The notes beneath the pieces are model-generated. The model saw only the letters and a list, made by a program, of their open reading frames with translations. It was not told the origin of the DNA and searched no databases. This document shows positions 33,310 through 42,005 of a DNA stretch of 47,397 bases, piece after piece; position 1 is the stretch's first letter; every line of letters begins with the position of its first letter. This DNA comes from Eubacterium sp. (lineage in GTDB: Bacteria > Bacillota > Clostridia > Lachnospirales > Lachnospiraceae), in the NCBI GenBank assembly GCA_017472565.1, contig JAFUPY010000006.1:1-47397 (forward strand), read 5' to 3'. The translations under genes and the position numbers were made by a program.

Positions 33310-34200
33310 ATGATGAAAAATAACGATTTCGAAATTTATGGCGCAGTTCTGGCGAAATATCACGGCCGAGACAAAGTGGTAACCGTTCCGGAAGGTGTAG
33401 CGGTCATTGATCAAAGTGCCTTTTACGGCTGCTATGAGATGGAAGAAGTAATTCTTCCAAAGGGTGTGGTTCGACTGGAGCGAAGTGCCTTTGCGGAGTG
33501 TCAGAATCTGAAAAAAGTGCTTTTGCCGCAGGGGTTGGATACCATTGGTGATACGGTGTTTGAGAACTGTCAGAAACTGGTGGACATTGAACTGCCTCTG
33601 AGCCTGCAGTACATTGGGCGCATGGCGTTTGCAAAATGTCTTTCCTTGCGCAAAATTAAAATTCCTAAAAATGTGACCAGACTTAGTTATGGTACATTTA
33701 TGGCAGATTCTTCTTTGGAACAGGTGGAGCTGCCGTTATATATGTCAAGTATCGGTGAATGCGCGTTTTATTTTTGTAAGAACCTGCAAGAGATTGAAGT
33801 GCCTGACAGCGTGGATGGCATTCATCCGGATACCTTTTATGGTTGTAATGGTCTGAAACGTGGCTATATTCCTAAAATCATTTTGGATTACTACAGAAGA
33901 GAGGAACAGATTATTTTCACGACGCTGTATTTGTGTAATCCGAAGCGTTATGTTGGCTGGGAAGTGGCAATGTATGACAAGTTTGTTCAGGAGTTTAAAA
34001 TGGAACTGTGCGAACATATTTTGGAAGTGAAGAGTCTGGAAGCGATGAAGGGTATCCTGGGTAAGCAGATTTTGTCACAGAAGGAAATGGATCAGTGGAT
34101 TGACAAGGCAAGACGCTCGGGGGATGTGGAATTTACTGAAAAACTGCTGCAGGCAAAAAAGGAATATTTTGAAGAAGAGACGGACATGTGGGATGTTTAG
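33310..34200 (+). CDS. BspA-like leucine-rich-repeat protein, cytoplasmic
   Basis: A 296-residue protein with at least six BspA-type (LRR_5) repeats in residues 20 to about 185, of the form IPxxVxxIGxxAFxxCxxLxxVxLP; for example VPEGVAVIDQSAFYGC, and IELPLSLQYIGRMAFAKC. The last 100 residues are helical and not repetitive. There is no signal peptide or sorting signal, whereas most BspA repeats in gut bacteria are on secreted proteins. The ATG abuts the VWA stop codon with no gap, so the two are coupled. It sits between the VWA and AAA genes and may be the recognition subunit. Confidence 0.87.
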   Translation: MMKNNDFEIYGAVLAKYHGRDKVVTVPEGVAVIDQSAFYGCYEMEEVILPKGVVRLERSAFAECQNLKKVLLPQGLDTIGDTVFENCQKLVDIELPLSLQYIGRMAFAKCLSLRKIKIPKNVTRLSYGTFMADSSLEQVELPLYMSSIGECAFYFCKNLQEIEVPDSVDGIHPDTFYGCNGLKRGYIPKIILDYYRREEQIIFTTLYLCNPKRYVGWEVAMYDKFVQEFKMELCEHILEVKSLEAMKGILGKQILSQKEMDQWIDKARRSGDVEFTEKLLQAKKEYFEEETDMWDV

Positions 34201-34254
34201 TCTTATATGATAAAAGAAATGCTGTGAGAATCAGCAGATAATCGGAGAATGACG

Positions 34255-35778
34255 ATGAATATTAAACAAGCAAAAGAGCAGATAAAAAAAACAATGCAGG
34301 TGTATTTCGCCAAGGATGAATTTGGCAACTACGACTTGGATATAAATATGCAGAGACCAGTGTTTTTGATGGGACCTCCTGGCATTGGTAAAACAGCTAT
34401 CATGCAGCAGATTGCAAGTGAGCTGGGGGTTGGTTTGGTAACCTATTCCATGACACATCACACAAGACAAAGTGCGCTTGGTCTGCCATACATTGTGGAA
34501 AAAGAGTTTCAGGGACAATCCTATCATATCGCAGAGTATACCATGAGTGAAATTGTGGCTGCGGTTTACAAGGAGATTGAAGATAACGGACATCTGGAAG
34601 GGATTCTTTTCTTAGATGAGATGAACTGTGTGTCTGAAACATTAGCACCAGCCATGCTGCAGTTTTTGCAGTACAAGATTTTTGGAACCCATCAGATTCC
34701 AAAGGGATGGCTGGTTGTTACGGCAGGCAATCCACCGGAATATAACAAGTCTGTCCGTGAATTCGACCTGGTTACATGGGATCGTTTGAAGCGAATGGAT
34801 GTGGAGCCTGACCTGAAGGTATGGAAAGAATATGCAAGAGAACGTCAGGTTCATCCGGCGGTTTATACATACCTGGAACTTCATCCAGAATATTTTTATC
34901 ATATCGAGAGAACCATGGATGGGCAGGACTTTGTCACAGCCAGAGGCTGGGAAGATTTATCTGTGATTTTACAGCGATATGAAGCATTTGAGATGGTGGT
35001 GGATGAAGAACTGTTTGGTCAGTATCTCCAGTGCAAACAGATAGCAGAAGATTTTACGATTTACTATGATCTTTATAATAAATATCAGTCCGACTATCAG
35101 ATTGAACAGATTTTAGCAGGAGAGGTTTCCGAAAATATTCTGGCGCGTGCAAAAACAGCACCATTTGACGAGCGAGTAACGCTCACTGGTATGTTAAATG
35201 ATGCCATAAAACAGCGCTTGACAGCAACCATGGAATCCGAAGAACAGTTGATCGAGCTTCGTGACTGGTTGAAGATGCAAAAAGAACATCTGATCAATCC
35301 GTTGGCGCAGGAAGGAAACGACTTGATTGCAGAGGGTGTAAAGCACGCAGAAAAACTGGCGAATGATTATCAGAAAAAGCTGAATGCAGGACAGTTGAAC
35401 AAGCGTGAGATTCGCATCTGGAGAGGCAAGGTACAGTGCTTCTACAATGTGATCAATCAGTTAAAAGTGGCTGGAGTATCAGAAAAAGAGGCTCAGTTCG
35501 AGTACGTCATGCAGACCTATAAGGAGCAGATTGCTGCCATGAAGGAAAAGGCTGTAGAAGACGGCAAACAGCTTACGGCAGTGTTTGACTTTGTTGATCA
35601 GGCCTTTGGCAATGGCACAGAGATGCTGCTTTTGTTGTCTGAACTGACAGAAGATGCTGCGTCAGCAAGATTTATTGCAAGATATGGCTGCGAGGCGTAT
35701 TATCAGTATAGTAATGAGTTGATGGTACAGGATAGGCAGGAGCAGATTTTGGAAGCACTTCTTAAAGAAGATTTATAA
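34255..35778 (+). CDS. MoxR-type AAA+ ATPase
   Basis: A 507-residue protein. The N-terminal AAA+ module (to about residue 250) has Walker A GPPGIGKTA (Lys46) and Walker B ILFLDEMN (Asp121, Glu122), then a sensor-1-like VVTAGNPPEYN. The C-terminal half is a long helical region with no recognised domain, rich in Glu, Gln and Lys. Such dynein-like-lid AAA proteins usually remodel or insert metals into targets together with a VWA partner. The ATG at 34255 is preferred to 34249 because GGAG is then seven bases away. Third gene of the cassette. Confidence 0.88.
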   Translation: MNIKQAKEQIKKTMQVYFAKDEFGNYDLDINMQRPVFLMGPPGIGKTAIMQQIASELGVGLVTYSMTHHTRQSALGLPYIVEKEFQGQSYHIAEYTMSEIVAAVYKEIEDNGHLEGILFLDEMNCVSETLAPAMLQFLQYKIFGTHQIPKGWLVVTAGNPPEYNKSVREFDLVTWDRLKRMDVEPDLKVWKEYARERQVHPAVYTYLELHPEYFYHIERTMDGQDFVTARGWEDLSVILQRYEAFEMVVDEELFGQYLQCKQIAEDFTIYYDLYNKYQSDYQIEQILAGEVSENILARAKTAPFDERVTLTGMLNDAIKQRLTATMESEEQLIELRDWLKMQKEHLINPLAQEGNDLIAEGVKHAEKLANDYQKKLNAGQLNKREIRIWRGKVQCFYNVINQLKVAGVSEKEAQFEYVMQTYKEQIAAMKEKAVEDGKQLTAVFDFVDQAFGNGTEMLLLLSELTEDAASARFIARYGCEAYYQYSNELMVQDRQEQILEALLKEDL

Positions 35779-35786
35779 GACGGACG

Positions 35787-35842
35787 CTGAGAGTAATAAG
35801 AATTCCAAGAGAGTTTTTCTTAGGAATTTTATTATTTCAGCT
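35787..35842 (+). repeat. Large imperfect inverted repeat after the AAA gene
   Basis: GCTGA...AATAAGAATTCC pairs with GGAATTTTATT...TCAGC around a loop containing AAGA/TCTT. A clear T-run does not follow, but the position suggests a transcription end or RNA-stabilising hairpin before tcdA. Confidence 0.55.
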
Positions 35843-35871
35843 GTGTCCAGGTAAGGAAAAAGGTGGCGTAA

Positions 35872-36633
35872 ATGGATACTCAGTTTAGCAGAACAGAGTT
35901 ACTGTTAGGAAAAGAAAATATGGATCGCCTGAAACATGCTCGTGTGGCAGTGTTTGGCATCGGCGGTGTTGGCGGGCATGTGGTGGAAGCCCTGGTCAGA
36001 AGTGGTGTTGGTACATTGGATCTGATTGATAATGATACGGTGGTGTTGTCCAATCTGAATCGTCAGATTATTGCGACGCATAAGACGCTGGGAATGTCTA
36101 AAACGCAGGCAGCCAAGGAGCGTATTTTGGATATCAATCCGGAATGTGTTGTATATTGTCATGATAAGTTTTACTTGCCTGAAACTGCAGGGGAGTTTGA
36201 TTTTACCCAGTATGACTATGTGGTGGATGCCATTGATACGGTTGCGGGTAAAATTTCTCTGGTGGAGCAGGCACAGGCAGCGGATGTTCCGATCATCAGT
36301 TCCATGGGGGCTGGCAATAAGATGGATCCAACCGCATTTAAAGTGGCGGACATTTATAAAACATCGGTGTGTCCACTGGCTAAGGTGATGCGCCATGAAT
36401 TGAAAAAACGTGGCATTAAGAAATTAAAGGTTGTTTATTCCGAAGAGGCGGCGATGACGCCATTAAAAATCGCGGCAGATGCGCAGGAGAACAATATTGC
36501 GGCTGGCGGCAGCAAGGCGGATGCAGCCATTGTGGGTGTTAGAAAGCGCCAGACACCAGGAAGCAACGCTTTTGTACCTTCTGTGGTCGGATTGATCATT
36601 GCAGGAGAGGTGGTTAAGGACCTTACGGTATAA
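35872..36633 (+). CDS. tcdA: tRNA threonylcarbamoyladenosine dehydratase (TcdA/CsdL)
   Basis: A 253-residue E1-like ThiF-fold enzyme that uses ATP to cyclise t6A at position 37 of ANN-decoding tRNAs. GIGGVGGHVVEALVRSG is the nucleotide loop, DLIDNDTVVLSNLNRQ and VVDAIDTV are hallmark segments, and TSVCPLAKVMRHELKKRGI holds the conserved cysteine and basic patch of this subgroup. AAGGTGG precedes the ATG. The family includes ubiquitin-like-protein activators, but the subgroup pattern is clear and no ubiquitin-like gene is nearby. Confidence 0.92.
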   Translation: MDTQFSRTELLLGKENMDRLKHARVAVFGIGGVGGHVVEALVRSGVGTLDLIDNDTVVLSNLNRQIIATHKTLGMSKTQAAKERILDINPECVVYCHDKFYLPETAGEFDFTQYDYVVDAIDTVAGKISLVEQAQAADVPIISSMGAGNKMDPTAFKVADIYKTSVCPLAKVMRHELKKRGIKKLKVVYSEEAAMTPLKIAADAQENNIAAGGSKADAAIVGVRKRQTPGSNAFVPSVVGLIIAGEVVKDLTV

Positions 36634-36665
36634 CCAATTCTAACCATAAGTTTATGATTATTTCA

Positions 36666-36695
36666 TTGTTTTGTATGTAGGGTTTGTGGTATAAT
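36666..36695 (+). promoter_or_regulatory. Promoter of the pyrH-polC operon
   Basis: A perfect extended -10 TGGTATAAT (36687-36695) with a -35-like TTGTTT (36666-36671), spacer 18. It gives pyrH its own transcription independent of rpsB-tsf. Confidence 0.72.
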
Positions 36696-36715
36696 TCATT
36701 GATGATATTTTTACG

Positions 36716-36738
36716 GACAAAAACTTTCGTTTTTTGTC
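36716..36738 (+). promoter_or_regulatory. Leader hairpin just before the pyrH ribosome-binding site
   Basis: GACAAAAAC pairs with GTTTTTTGTC (one bulge) around TTTC. The Shine-Dalgarno GGAAGGGG follows directly. It may affect translation of pyrH; function unknown. Confidence 0.4.
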
Positions 36739-36753
36739 AGGAAGGGGTTAATT

Positions 36754-37449
36754 ATGAGCAGAGTCTTGCTTAAGTTAAGTGGCGAAGCCCTTGCAGGTGA
36801 TAAAAAGACAGGTTTTGACGAAGCGACATGTATCGCGGTAGCAAAACAGGTAAAACAGTTGGTAGATGACGGTGTGGAAGTTGGTATCGTAATCGGCGGC
36901 GGAAACTTCTGGCGTGGACGTACCAGTGAAACCATTGACCGTACCAAGGCAGATCAGATTGGTATGCTGGCAACTGTGATGAATTGTATTTATGTATCTG
37001 AGATTTTCAGATTTGTTGGTATGAAGACAGCAGTGTTCACACCATTTGCATGCGGCGCATTCACAGAGTTATTCTCCAAAGATGCTGCCAATACGGCATT
37101 TAAACATAATAAAGTTTGCTTCTTTGCAGGAGGAACCGGACATCCTTATTTCTCCACAGATACAGCAACCGTACTTCGTGCCATTGAGATTGAAGCAGAA
37201 CAGATTCTTCTTGCCAAATCCATTGATGCGGTATATGACAGCGATCCAGCGAAGAATCCTGATGCAAAACGTTACGATGAAGTATCCATTCAGGAAGTGA
37301 TCGACAAACAGCTGGCAGTTATGGACTTGACAGCATCCATTCTTGCAATGGAAAATAAGATGCCGATGTTAGTATTCGGTCTCAACGAAGAAAACAGCAT
37401 TGTAAAAGCCTGGAACGGTGAAATCGGCGGAACAAAAGTAACCGTTTAA
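36754..37449 (+). CDS. pyrH: UMP kinase
   Basis: A 231-residue amino-acid-kinase-fold enzyme that phosphorylates UMP to UDP. Begins RVLLKLSGEALAGD; GIVIGGGNFWRGR, ADQIGMLATVMN and FFAGGTGHPYFSTDTA are diagnostic. AGGAAGGGG precedes the ATG. It leads an eight-gene set running to polC, all on the plus strand with short gaps. Confidence 0.96.
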   Translation: MSRVLLKLSGEALAGDKKTGFDEATCIAVAKQVKQLVDDGVEVGIVIGGGNFWRGRTSETIDRTKADQIGMLATVMNCIYVSEIFRFVGMKTAVFTPFACGAFTELFSKDAANTAFKHNKVCFFAGGTGHPYFSTDTATVLRAIEIEAEQILLAKSIDAVYDSDPAKNPDAKRYDEVSIQEVIDKQLAVMDLTASILAMENKMPMLVFGLNEENSIVKAWNGEIGGTKVTV

Positions 37450-37483
37450 TATAATTTAAAATAATATTTTGGAGGTTCTACAC

Positions 37484-38038
37484 ATGAACGAAAGAATTGC
37501 ACCATATGAAGACAAAATGCAGAAATCTTACAACAACTTATTAGACGAATTCGGTTCTATCCGTGCTGGCCGTGCAAACCCACACGTATTAGATCAGATC
37601 AGAGTGGACTACTACGGAGCACCAACTCCACTGCAGTCAGTAGCGAACATCACAGTTCCAGAAGCACGTATGATCGTCATCCAGCCATGGGAAGCTTCTA
37701 TGGTAAAGGTGATTGAAAAAGCGATTCTGGTTTCTGATCTGGGCATCAACCCAACGAATGATGGTAAAGTGATTCGTCTGGTATTCCCAGAATTAACAGA
37801 AGAAAGAAGTAAGGATTTAACAAAAGACGTTAAGAAAAAAGGAGAAAATGCAAAAGTAGCAATTCGTAACATCCGCCGTGATGCAAACGAAAAACTGAAA
37901 AAACTTGGCAAGACAGAAGATGTTTCTGAAGATGAAATCAAAGATCTGGAAACCCAGGTTCAGAAGTTAACAGACAAATACATTGCGAAAGTTGACGATG
38001 CAATCGCTGACAAAACAAAAGAAATCATGACAGTGTAA
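37484..38038 (+). CDS. frr: Ribosome recycling factor
   Basis: A 184-residue factor that splits post-termination ribosomes with EF-G. The sequence has SIRAGRANPHVLDQIRVDYYG and the helical C-terminal hairpin with KLGKTEDVSEDEIKDLETQVQ (split over the window's residues near 140-160). The ATG at 37484 is set by GGAGG. The standard neighbour of pyrH. Confidence 0.96.
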   Translation: MNERIAPYEDKMQKSYNNLLDEFGSIRAGRANPHVLDQIRVDYYGAPTPLQSVANITVPEARMIVIQPWEASMVKVIEKAILVSDLGINPTNDGKVIRLVFPELTEERSKDLTKDVKKKGENAKVAIRNIRRDANEKLKKLGKTEDVSEDEIKDLETQVQKLTDKYIAKVDDAIADKTKEIMTV

Positions 38039-38061
38039 CATAATGAATATAAACTCGGGCA

Positions 38062-38088
38062 GGGGGACATGCGGATGCGATGTCCTCT
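38062..38088 (+). terminator. Weak terminator or attenuator between frr and uppS
   Basis: GGGGACAT and ATGTCCTC form a stem around a nine-base loop, followed by TTTG rather than a long T-run. It may reduce read-through into the lipid genes or be only a stability hairpin. Confidence 0.4.
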
Positions 38089-38118
38089 TTGTCATGTTTT
38101 ATAATATGGAGATTTACA

Positions 38119-38835
38119 ATGGAAAATTTGAAAATTCCAACCCATGTTTCCATTATTTTAGATGGCAATGGAAGATGGGCAAAAAGCAAAGGCATGCCTC
38201 GTACCTATGGACATACCCAGGGTGCGAAAAATATTGAACAGATCTGTATGGATGCAGATGATATCGGCATTAAGTATCTGACGGTGTATGCGTTTTCAAC
38301 GGAAAACTGGAATCGCCCTTCCACTGAAGTGGCAGCGCTGATGAAGCTGTTGAACTTTTATCTGACTACCATCGGGAAAAAAGCCATGAAAAACAATATG
38401 CGTATGCGTATTATCGGTGACCGTGATGGGTTGGACGATGGAATCCGCAAAGCGATTGTGGATATCGAGGAACTGACCAAGAACAATACAGGATTACAGT
38501 TCCAGATTGCTATTAATTATGGCAGTCGTGATGAGATGATTCGTGCCATGAAAAAGATGCTGGCAGATTACAAAGAGGAAAAGTTTACCTTAGAAGAATT
38601 TGACGACAAGATGTACAGCTCTTATTTGGACACCGCAGATATTCCGGATCCGGATCTGATGATTCGTACCAGTGGAGAAGAACGTTTGTCTAATTATCTG
38701 ATGTGGCAGCATGCTTACAGTGAATTTTATTTTACCAAGGTTCCATGGCCTGACTTCTCCAAAGGAGATTTGCTGGAAGCGATTCGTGTGTATACAAGCA
38801 GAGATCGTCGATTTGGGGCAATCAAAGAGGAATAG
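38119..38835 (+). CDS. uppS: Undecaprenyl diphosphate synthase (isoprenyl transferase)
   Basis: A 238-residue cis-prenyltransferase that makes the C55 lipid carrier for peptidoglycan. VSIILDGNGRWAKSKG carries the catalytic aspartate and pyrophosphate-binding residues; YAFSTENWNRP, NYGSRDEM and PDLMIRTSGEERLSN are also diagnostic. The ATG at 38119 is set by GGAG; the frame is open back to 38080 across a hairpin. Followed by cdsA. Confidence 0.95.
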   Translation: MENLKIPTHVSIILDGNGRWAKSKGMPRTYGHTQGAKNIEQICMDADDIGIKYLTVYAFSTENWNRPSTEVAALMKLLNFYLTTIGKKAMKNNMRMRIIGDRDGLDDGIRKAIVDIEELTKNNTGLQFQIAINYGSRDEMIRAMKKMLADYKEEKFTLEEFDDKMYSSYLDTADIPDPDLMIRTSGEERLSNYLMWQHAYSEFYFTKVPWPDFSKGDLLEAIRVYTSRDRRFGAIKEE

Positions 38836-38864
38836 GTTTTTAGAGAAAGAGTGGAGAAAGAAAT

Positions 38865-39677
38865 ATGTTTAAACATCGATTGATCAGCGGCGTTATTCTT
38901 GTTGTTTTAGCGCTGATTTTCATTATCACAGGTGGATATGTTCTGTTGGCTGTCTGTGGAATTATTTCCCTGATTGGTCTGACAGAACTGTATAAAGTAT
39001 TTAAGATTGAAAAGTCCCTTCCAGGGTTATTTGGATACATTGCAACTGTTGTATTTTACCTGAATCTTGCATTTGGATTTATTCCAGACATGATGTTGTT
39101 TGTAATGGCTCTGTTGATTCTGTGTATGTGCTCCTTTGTATTTTGCTATCCAAAGTATCATGCACATCAGATTATTGCAGCCTTCTTTGGCGTATTTTAC
39201 GTTGCAGTGATGTTATCCTGTGTATATCAGACACGAGCATTAGAAGGTGGTTTGTGGCTTGTATGGCTGATTTTCCTTTGCTCTTGGGGCTGCGACACCT
39301 GTGCATACTGCGTGGGCATGCTTATTGGCAAGCATAAAATGGCACCTGTCTTGAGTCCGAAAAAGTCGGTAGAAGGTGCAGTTGGCGGCGTTGTTGGTGC
39401 GGCCATTCTGACCGTAATCTACGGCTTTGTGTTCAAAGGCGCAATGGGTGCAGACGTAAAATATATCATTTTAATGGCAGTGATTTGTGCGGCAGGTGCT
39501 CTGTTATCCATGGTAGGTGACTTGGCAGCGTCCGCAATCAAACGTAATTTTGATATTAAGGACTATGGAAAACTGATTCCAGGTCATGGCGGTATCTTAG
39601 ATAGATTTGACAGTGTGATTTTTACAGCACCAGTTATTTTCTATCTGTCACAGTATTTGATTCCGATGTTAGGGTAA
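38865..39677 (+). CDS. cdsA: Phosphatidate cytidylyltransferase
   Basis: A 270-residue membrane enzyme that makes CDP-diacylglycerol. About eight hydrophobic helices are visible. The C-terminal signature, SPKKSVEGAVGGVVGA and then GDLAASAIKRNFDIKDYGK and PGHGGILDRFDS, is complete. RBS AGAAAG before the ATG is moderate. dxr follows after five bases. Confidence 0.94.
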   Translation: MFKHRLISGVILVVLALIFIITGGYVLLAVCGIISLIGLTELYKVFKIEKSLPGLFGYIATVVFYLNLAFGFIPDMMLFVMALLILCMCSFVFCYPKYHAHQIIAAFFGVFYVAVMLSCVYQTRALEGGLWLVWLIFLCSWGCDTCAYCVGMLIGKHKMAPVLSPKKSVEGAVGGVVGAAILTVIYGFVFKGAMGADVKYIILMAVICAAGALLSMVGDLAASAIKRNFDIKDYGKLIPGHGGILDRFDSVIFTAPVIFYLSQYLIPMLG

Positions 39678-39682
39678 ATAAT

Positions 39683-40825
39683 ATGAGAAAAATAGCAATT
39701 TTAGGCTCCACAGGTTCTATCGGAACCCAGACACTGGATGTGGTTCGTGAACAAGGTGATATTCAGGTTACAGCATTATCCGCAGGTGGGAATATTGCAC
39801 TGTTGGAAAAACAGATTCGTGAGTTTAAGCCAAGTCTGGTGGCGGTATGGTCTGAAGAAAAAGCAGCAGAACTTCGCGTGAAAGTTGCTGATTGTCAGGT
39901 GGAAGTTGTTTCTGGGATGGATGGTCTGTTGGCGGTAGCCACACAGGAAGGACCAGAGATTTTGGTAACAGCTATTGTCGGCATGCTGGGCATTCGTCCA
40001 ACCATTGCCGCAATGGAAGCTGGCAAGCATATTGCGCTGGCTAACAAAGAGACACTGGTAACAGCAGGTCATATTATTATGCCGTTAGCTAAAAAAATGG
40101 GTGTTTCCATTTTGCCTGTTGACAGTGAACATAGTGCGATTTTCCAGTGCTTAAATGGAGAAAAAGATAATAAAATAGATAAGATTCTTCTGACTGCTTC
40201 CGGCGGTCCGTTCCGTGGAAAAAAGAGAGAAGAGTTATTAAATATTCAGGTGGAAGATGCCCTGAAACATCCAAACTGGTCTATGGGACGTAAAATTACC
40301 ATTGATTCCGCTACTTTGGTAAACAAAGGCTTGGAAGTGATGGAAGCAAAATGGCTCTTTGGTACAGAACTTGATTGCATTCAGGTAGTTGTGCACCCGC
40401 AGAGTGTGATTCACTCTATGGTACAGTTTGACGATGGCGCTGTTATGGCACAGCTTGGAACTCCGGATATGAGACTCCCAATCCAGTATGCATTGTATTA
40501 TCCGATGCGTCGTCCTCTTAGCGGAAAGCGTCTGGATTTCTATCAGATGAAACATCTTACATTTGAGGAACCAGATCTGGACACCTTTACCGGATTGAAG
40601 CTTGCCTTTGCGGCAATGAGACAGGGTGGAAATATTCCAACTGCCTTCAACGCTGCAAATGAGCGTGCGGTTGCCAAGTTTTTAGAACGAAAGATACGTT
40701 TTCTTGAAATTCCGGAGATCATTGGTGCGAGCATGGAAAACTGCAAGTTTGTAGAAGCTCCAACGGTAGACCAGATTCTGGAAACAGAAAAGGCTGCTTA
40801 TGAATTTATAGAGAGCAGGTGGTAA
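39683..40825 (+). CDS. dxr: 1-deoxy-D-xylulose-5-phosphate reductoisomerase
   Basis: A 380-residue enzyme for the first committed step of the MEP isoprenoid pathway, making 2-C-methylerythritol 4-phosphate. ILGSTGSIGTQTLDVV is the NADPH loop; ANKETLVTAG, PVDSEHSAIFQCL and the SGGPFRG loop are conserved. Normal length. Its product feeds ispG, two genes on, and uppS through the isoprenoid units. rseP follows after one base. Confidence 0.95.
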   Translation: MRKIAILGSTGSIGTQTLDVVREQGDIQVTALSAGGNIALLEKQIREFKPSLVAVWSEEKAAELRVKVADCQVEVVSGMDGLLAVATQEGPEILVTAIVGMLGIRPTIAAMEAGKHIALANKETLVTAGHIIMPLAKKMGVSILPVDSEHSAIFQCLNGEKDNKIDKILLTASGGPFRGKKREELLNIQVEDALKHPNWSMGRKITIDSATLVNKGLEVMEAKWLFGTELDCIQVVVHPQSVIHSMVQFDDGAVMAQLGTPDMRLPIQYALYYPMRRPLSGKRLDFYQMKHLTFEEPDLDTFTGLKLAFAAMRQGGNIPTAFNAANERAVAKFLERKIRFLEIPEIIGASMENCKFVEAPTVDQILETEKAAYEFIESRW

Positions 40826-40826
40826 G

Positions 40827-41861
40827 TTGAAGTTTATTGTTGCAATACTTATTTTTTGCGTCATCATATTGTTCCATGAGTGGGGACATTTTCTGTTGGC
40901 AAAAAAGAATGGCATCAAGGTCAATGAGTTTTCCATTGGGTTAGGACCTACCATTGTTGGTTTCACCAGGGGAGAGACCAAGTATTCCATTAAGCTGCTT
41001 CCTTTTGGCGGCGCCTGTATGATGGAAGGAGAAGATGAAGAAAGTACCGATAGCCGTTCCTTTAACAGTAAGACCCCATTGCAGCGCATCAGTGTGGTTG
41101 CAGCAGGTCCGCTGTTTAACTTCCTGATGGCATTCATTTTTTCTGTGATTCTGATTGGTCTTCATGGGCATACAGAACCGATTGTTTATGATGTGATGCC
41201 TGGATATTCTGCAGAAGCAGCGGGGATGGAAGCGGGAGATCGTATTGTTAAGATGGATCACAAACGCATCCATTTTTATGAGGAAGTGACAGGATACACC
41301 CTTTTCCATCCGGGAGAAGATATCGACGTTGTATATGAACGCGACGGTGAAACTTATGAAACCACGCTGACACCAATCTATGATGAAGAATCAGGCAGAT
41401 ATCTGATGGGTATCTACGGAGCCAATCAGTATACCAAGGAAGGCCCGCTTGGAACACTAAAGTATGGTGCCTATGAAATGAAATATTGGATATGGTATAC
41501 TTTAAACAGCCTGAAAATGCTGGTAACAGGGCAGGTAAGTCTGAATGACTTGTCCGGTCCGGTAGGAATTGTCACGGTCGTGGCAGACACCTACGAGCAA
41601 AGTATGGCAGATGGTATCTACTATGTCTTCTTAAATATGATGAATATTGCCATATTGCTGTCGGCAAACCTGGGTGTAATGAACCTGTTGCCGATTCCAG
41701 CCCTAGATGGTGGGCGACTGGTTTTCCTCATTATCGAACTGATACGAGGGAAAAAGGTCAATCCAGATCGGGAAGGATTGGTACACTTCATTGGTATGAT
41801 GTGTTTACTAGCGCTGATGGTACTGATTATGGCGAATGATGTTGTGAAGCTTATTATGTAA
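40827..41861 (+). CDS. rseP: RIP metalloprotease RseP (site-2 protease)
   Basis: A 344-residue intramembrane zinc protease. The first transmembrane helix carries FHEWGHF (His17, Glu18, His21). A PDZ domain (about residues 110-185) starts after PIVYDVMPGYSAEAAGMEAGD. The C-terminal helix holds PIPALDGGRLVF, which supplies the third metal ligand. Starts at TTG 40827 with AGGTGG upstream, one base after dxr. In Bacillus the homologue RasP cleaves RsiW, FtsL and signal-peptide remnants. Confidence 0.94.
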   Translation: MKFIVAILIFCVIILFHEWGHFLLAKKNGIKVNEFSIGLGPTIVGFTRGETKYSIKLLPFGGACMMEGEDEESTDSRSFNSKTPLQRISVVAAGPLFNFLMAFIFSVILIGLHGHTEPIVYDVMPGYSAEAAGMEAGDRIVKMDHKRIHFYEEVTGYTLFHPGEDIDVVYERDGETYETTLTPIYDEESGRYLMGIYGANQYTKEGPLGTLKYGAYEMKYWIWYTLNSLKMLVTGQVSLNDLSGPVGIVTVVADTYEQSMADGIYYVFLNMMNIAILLSANLGVMNLLPIPALDGGRLVFLIIELIRGKKVNPDREGLVHFIGMMCLLALMVLIMANDVVKLIM

Positions 41862-41876
41862 TTTATGTACCTTTGC

Positions 41877-41933
41877 AAGAAAAAAATTGGCTCTTACAAA
41901 CCTTAGGACGGTTTGCGCGAGGCAATTTTTCTT
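41877..41933 (+). terminator. Terminator-like hairpin after rseP
   Basis: AAAAATTG and CAATTTTT arms, continued by an inner CAAACC/GGTTTG stem, end in TTTTTCTT. It may stop part of the transcription before ispG. Confidence 0.7.
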
Positions 41934-42005
41934 CCTGCTTCGGGGATAAAGTTGTTGTAATTATAACAATAGCTTTAAAATTTTCTCAAAGTGGAGAGGA
42001 TTGAA

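Noticed and set aside
31984..35778. A confirmed anti-phage defence system
   Set aside because: VWA and AAA proteins occur in some defence systems, but no nuclease, protease effector, other defence gene or mobile element is nearby. It remains only a candidate of unknown purpose.
35872..36633. A ubiquitin-like-protein activating (E1) enzyme
   Set aside because: The fold is shared, but the sequence pattern is that of the tRNA t6A dehydratase TcdA and no ubiquitin-like or JAB-protease gene is close.
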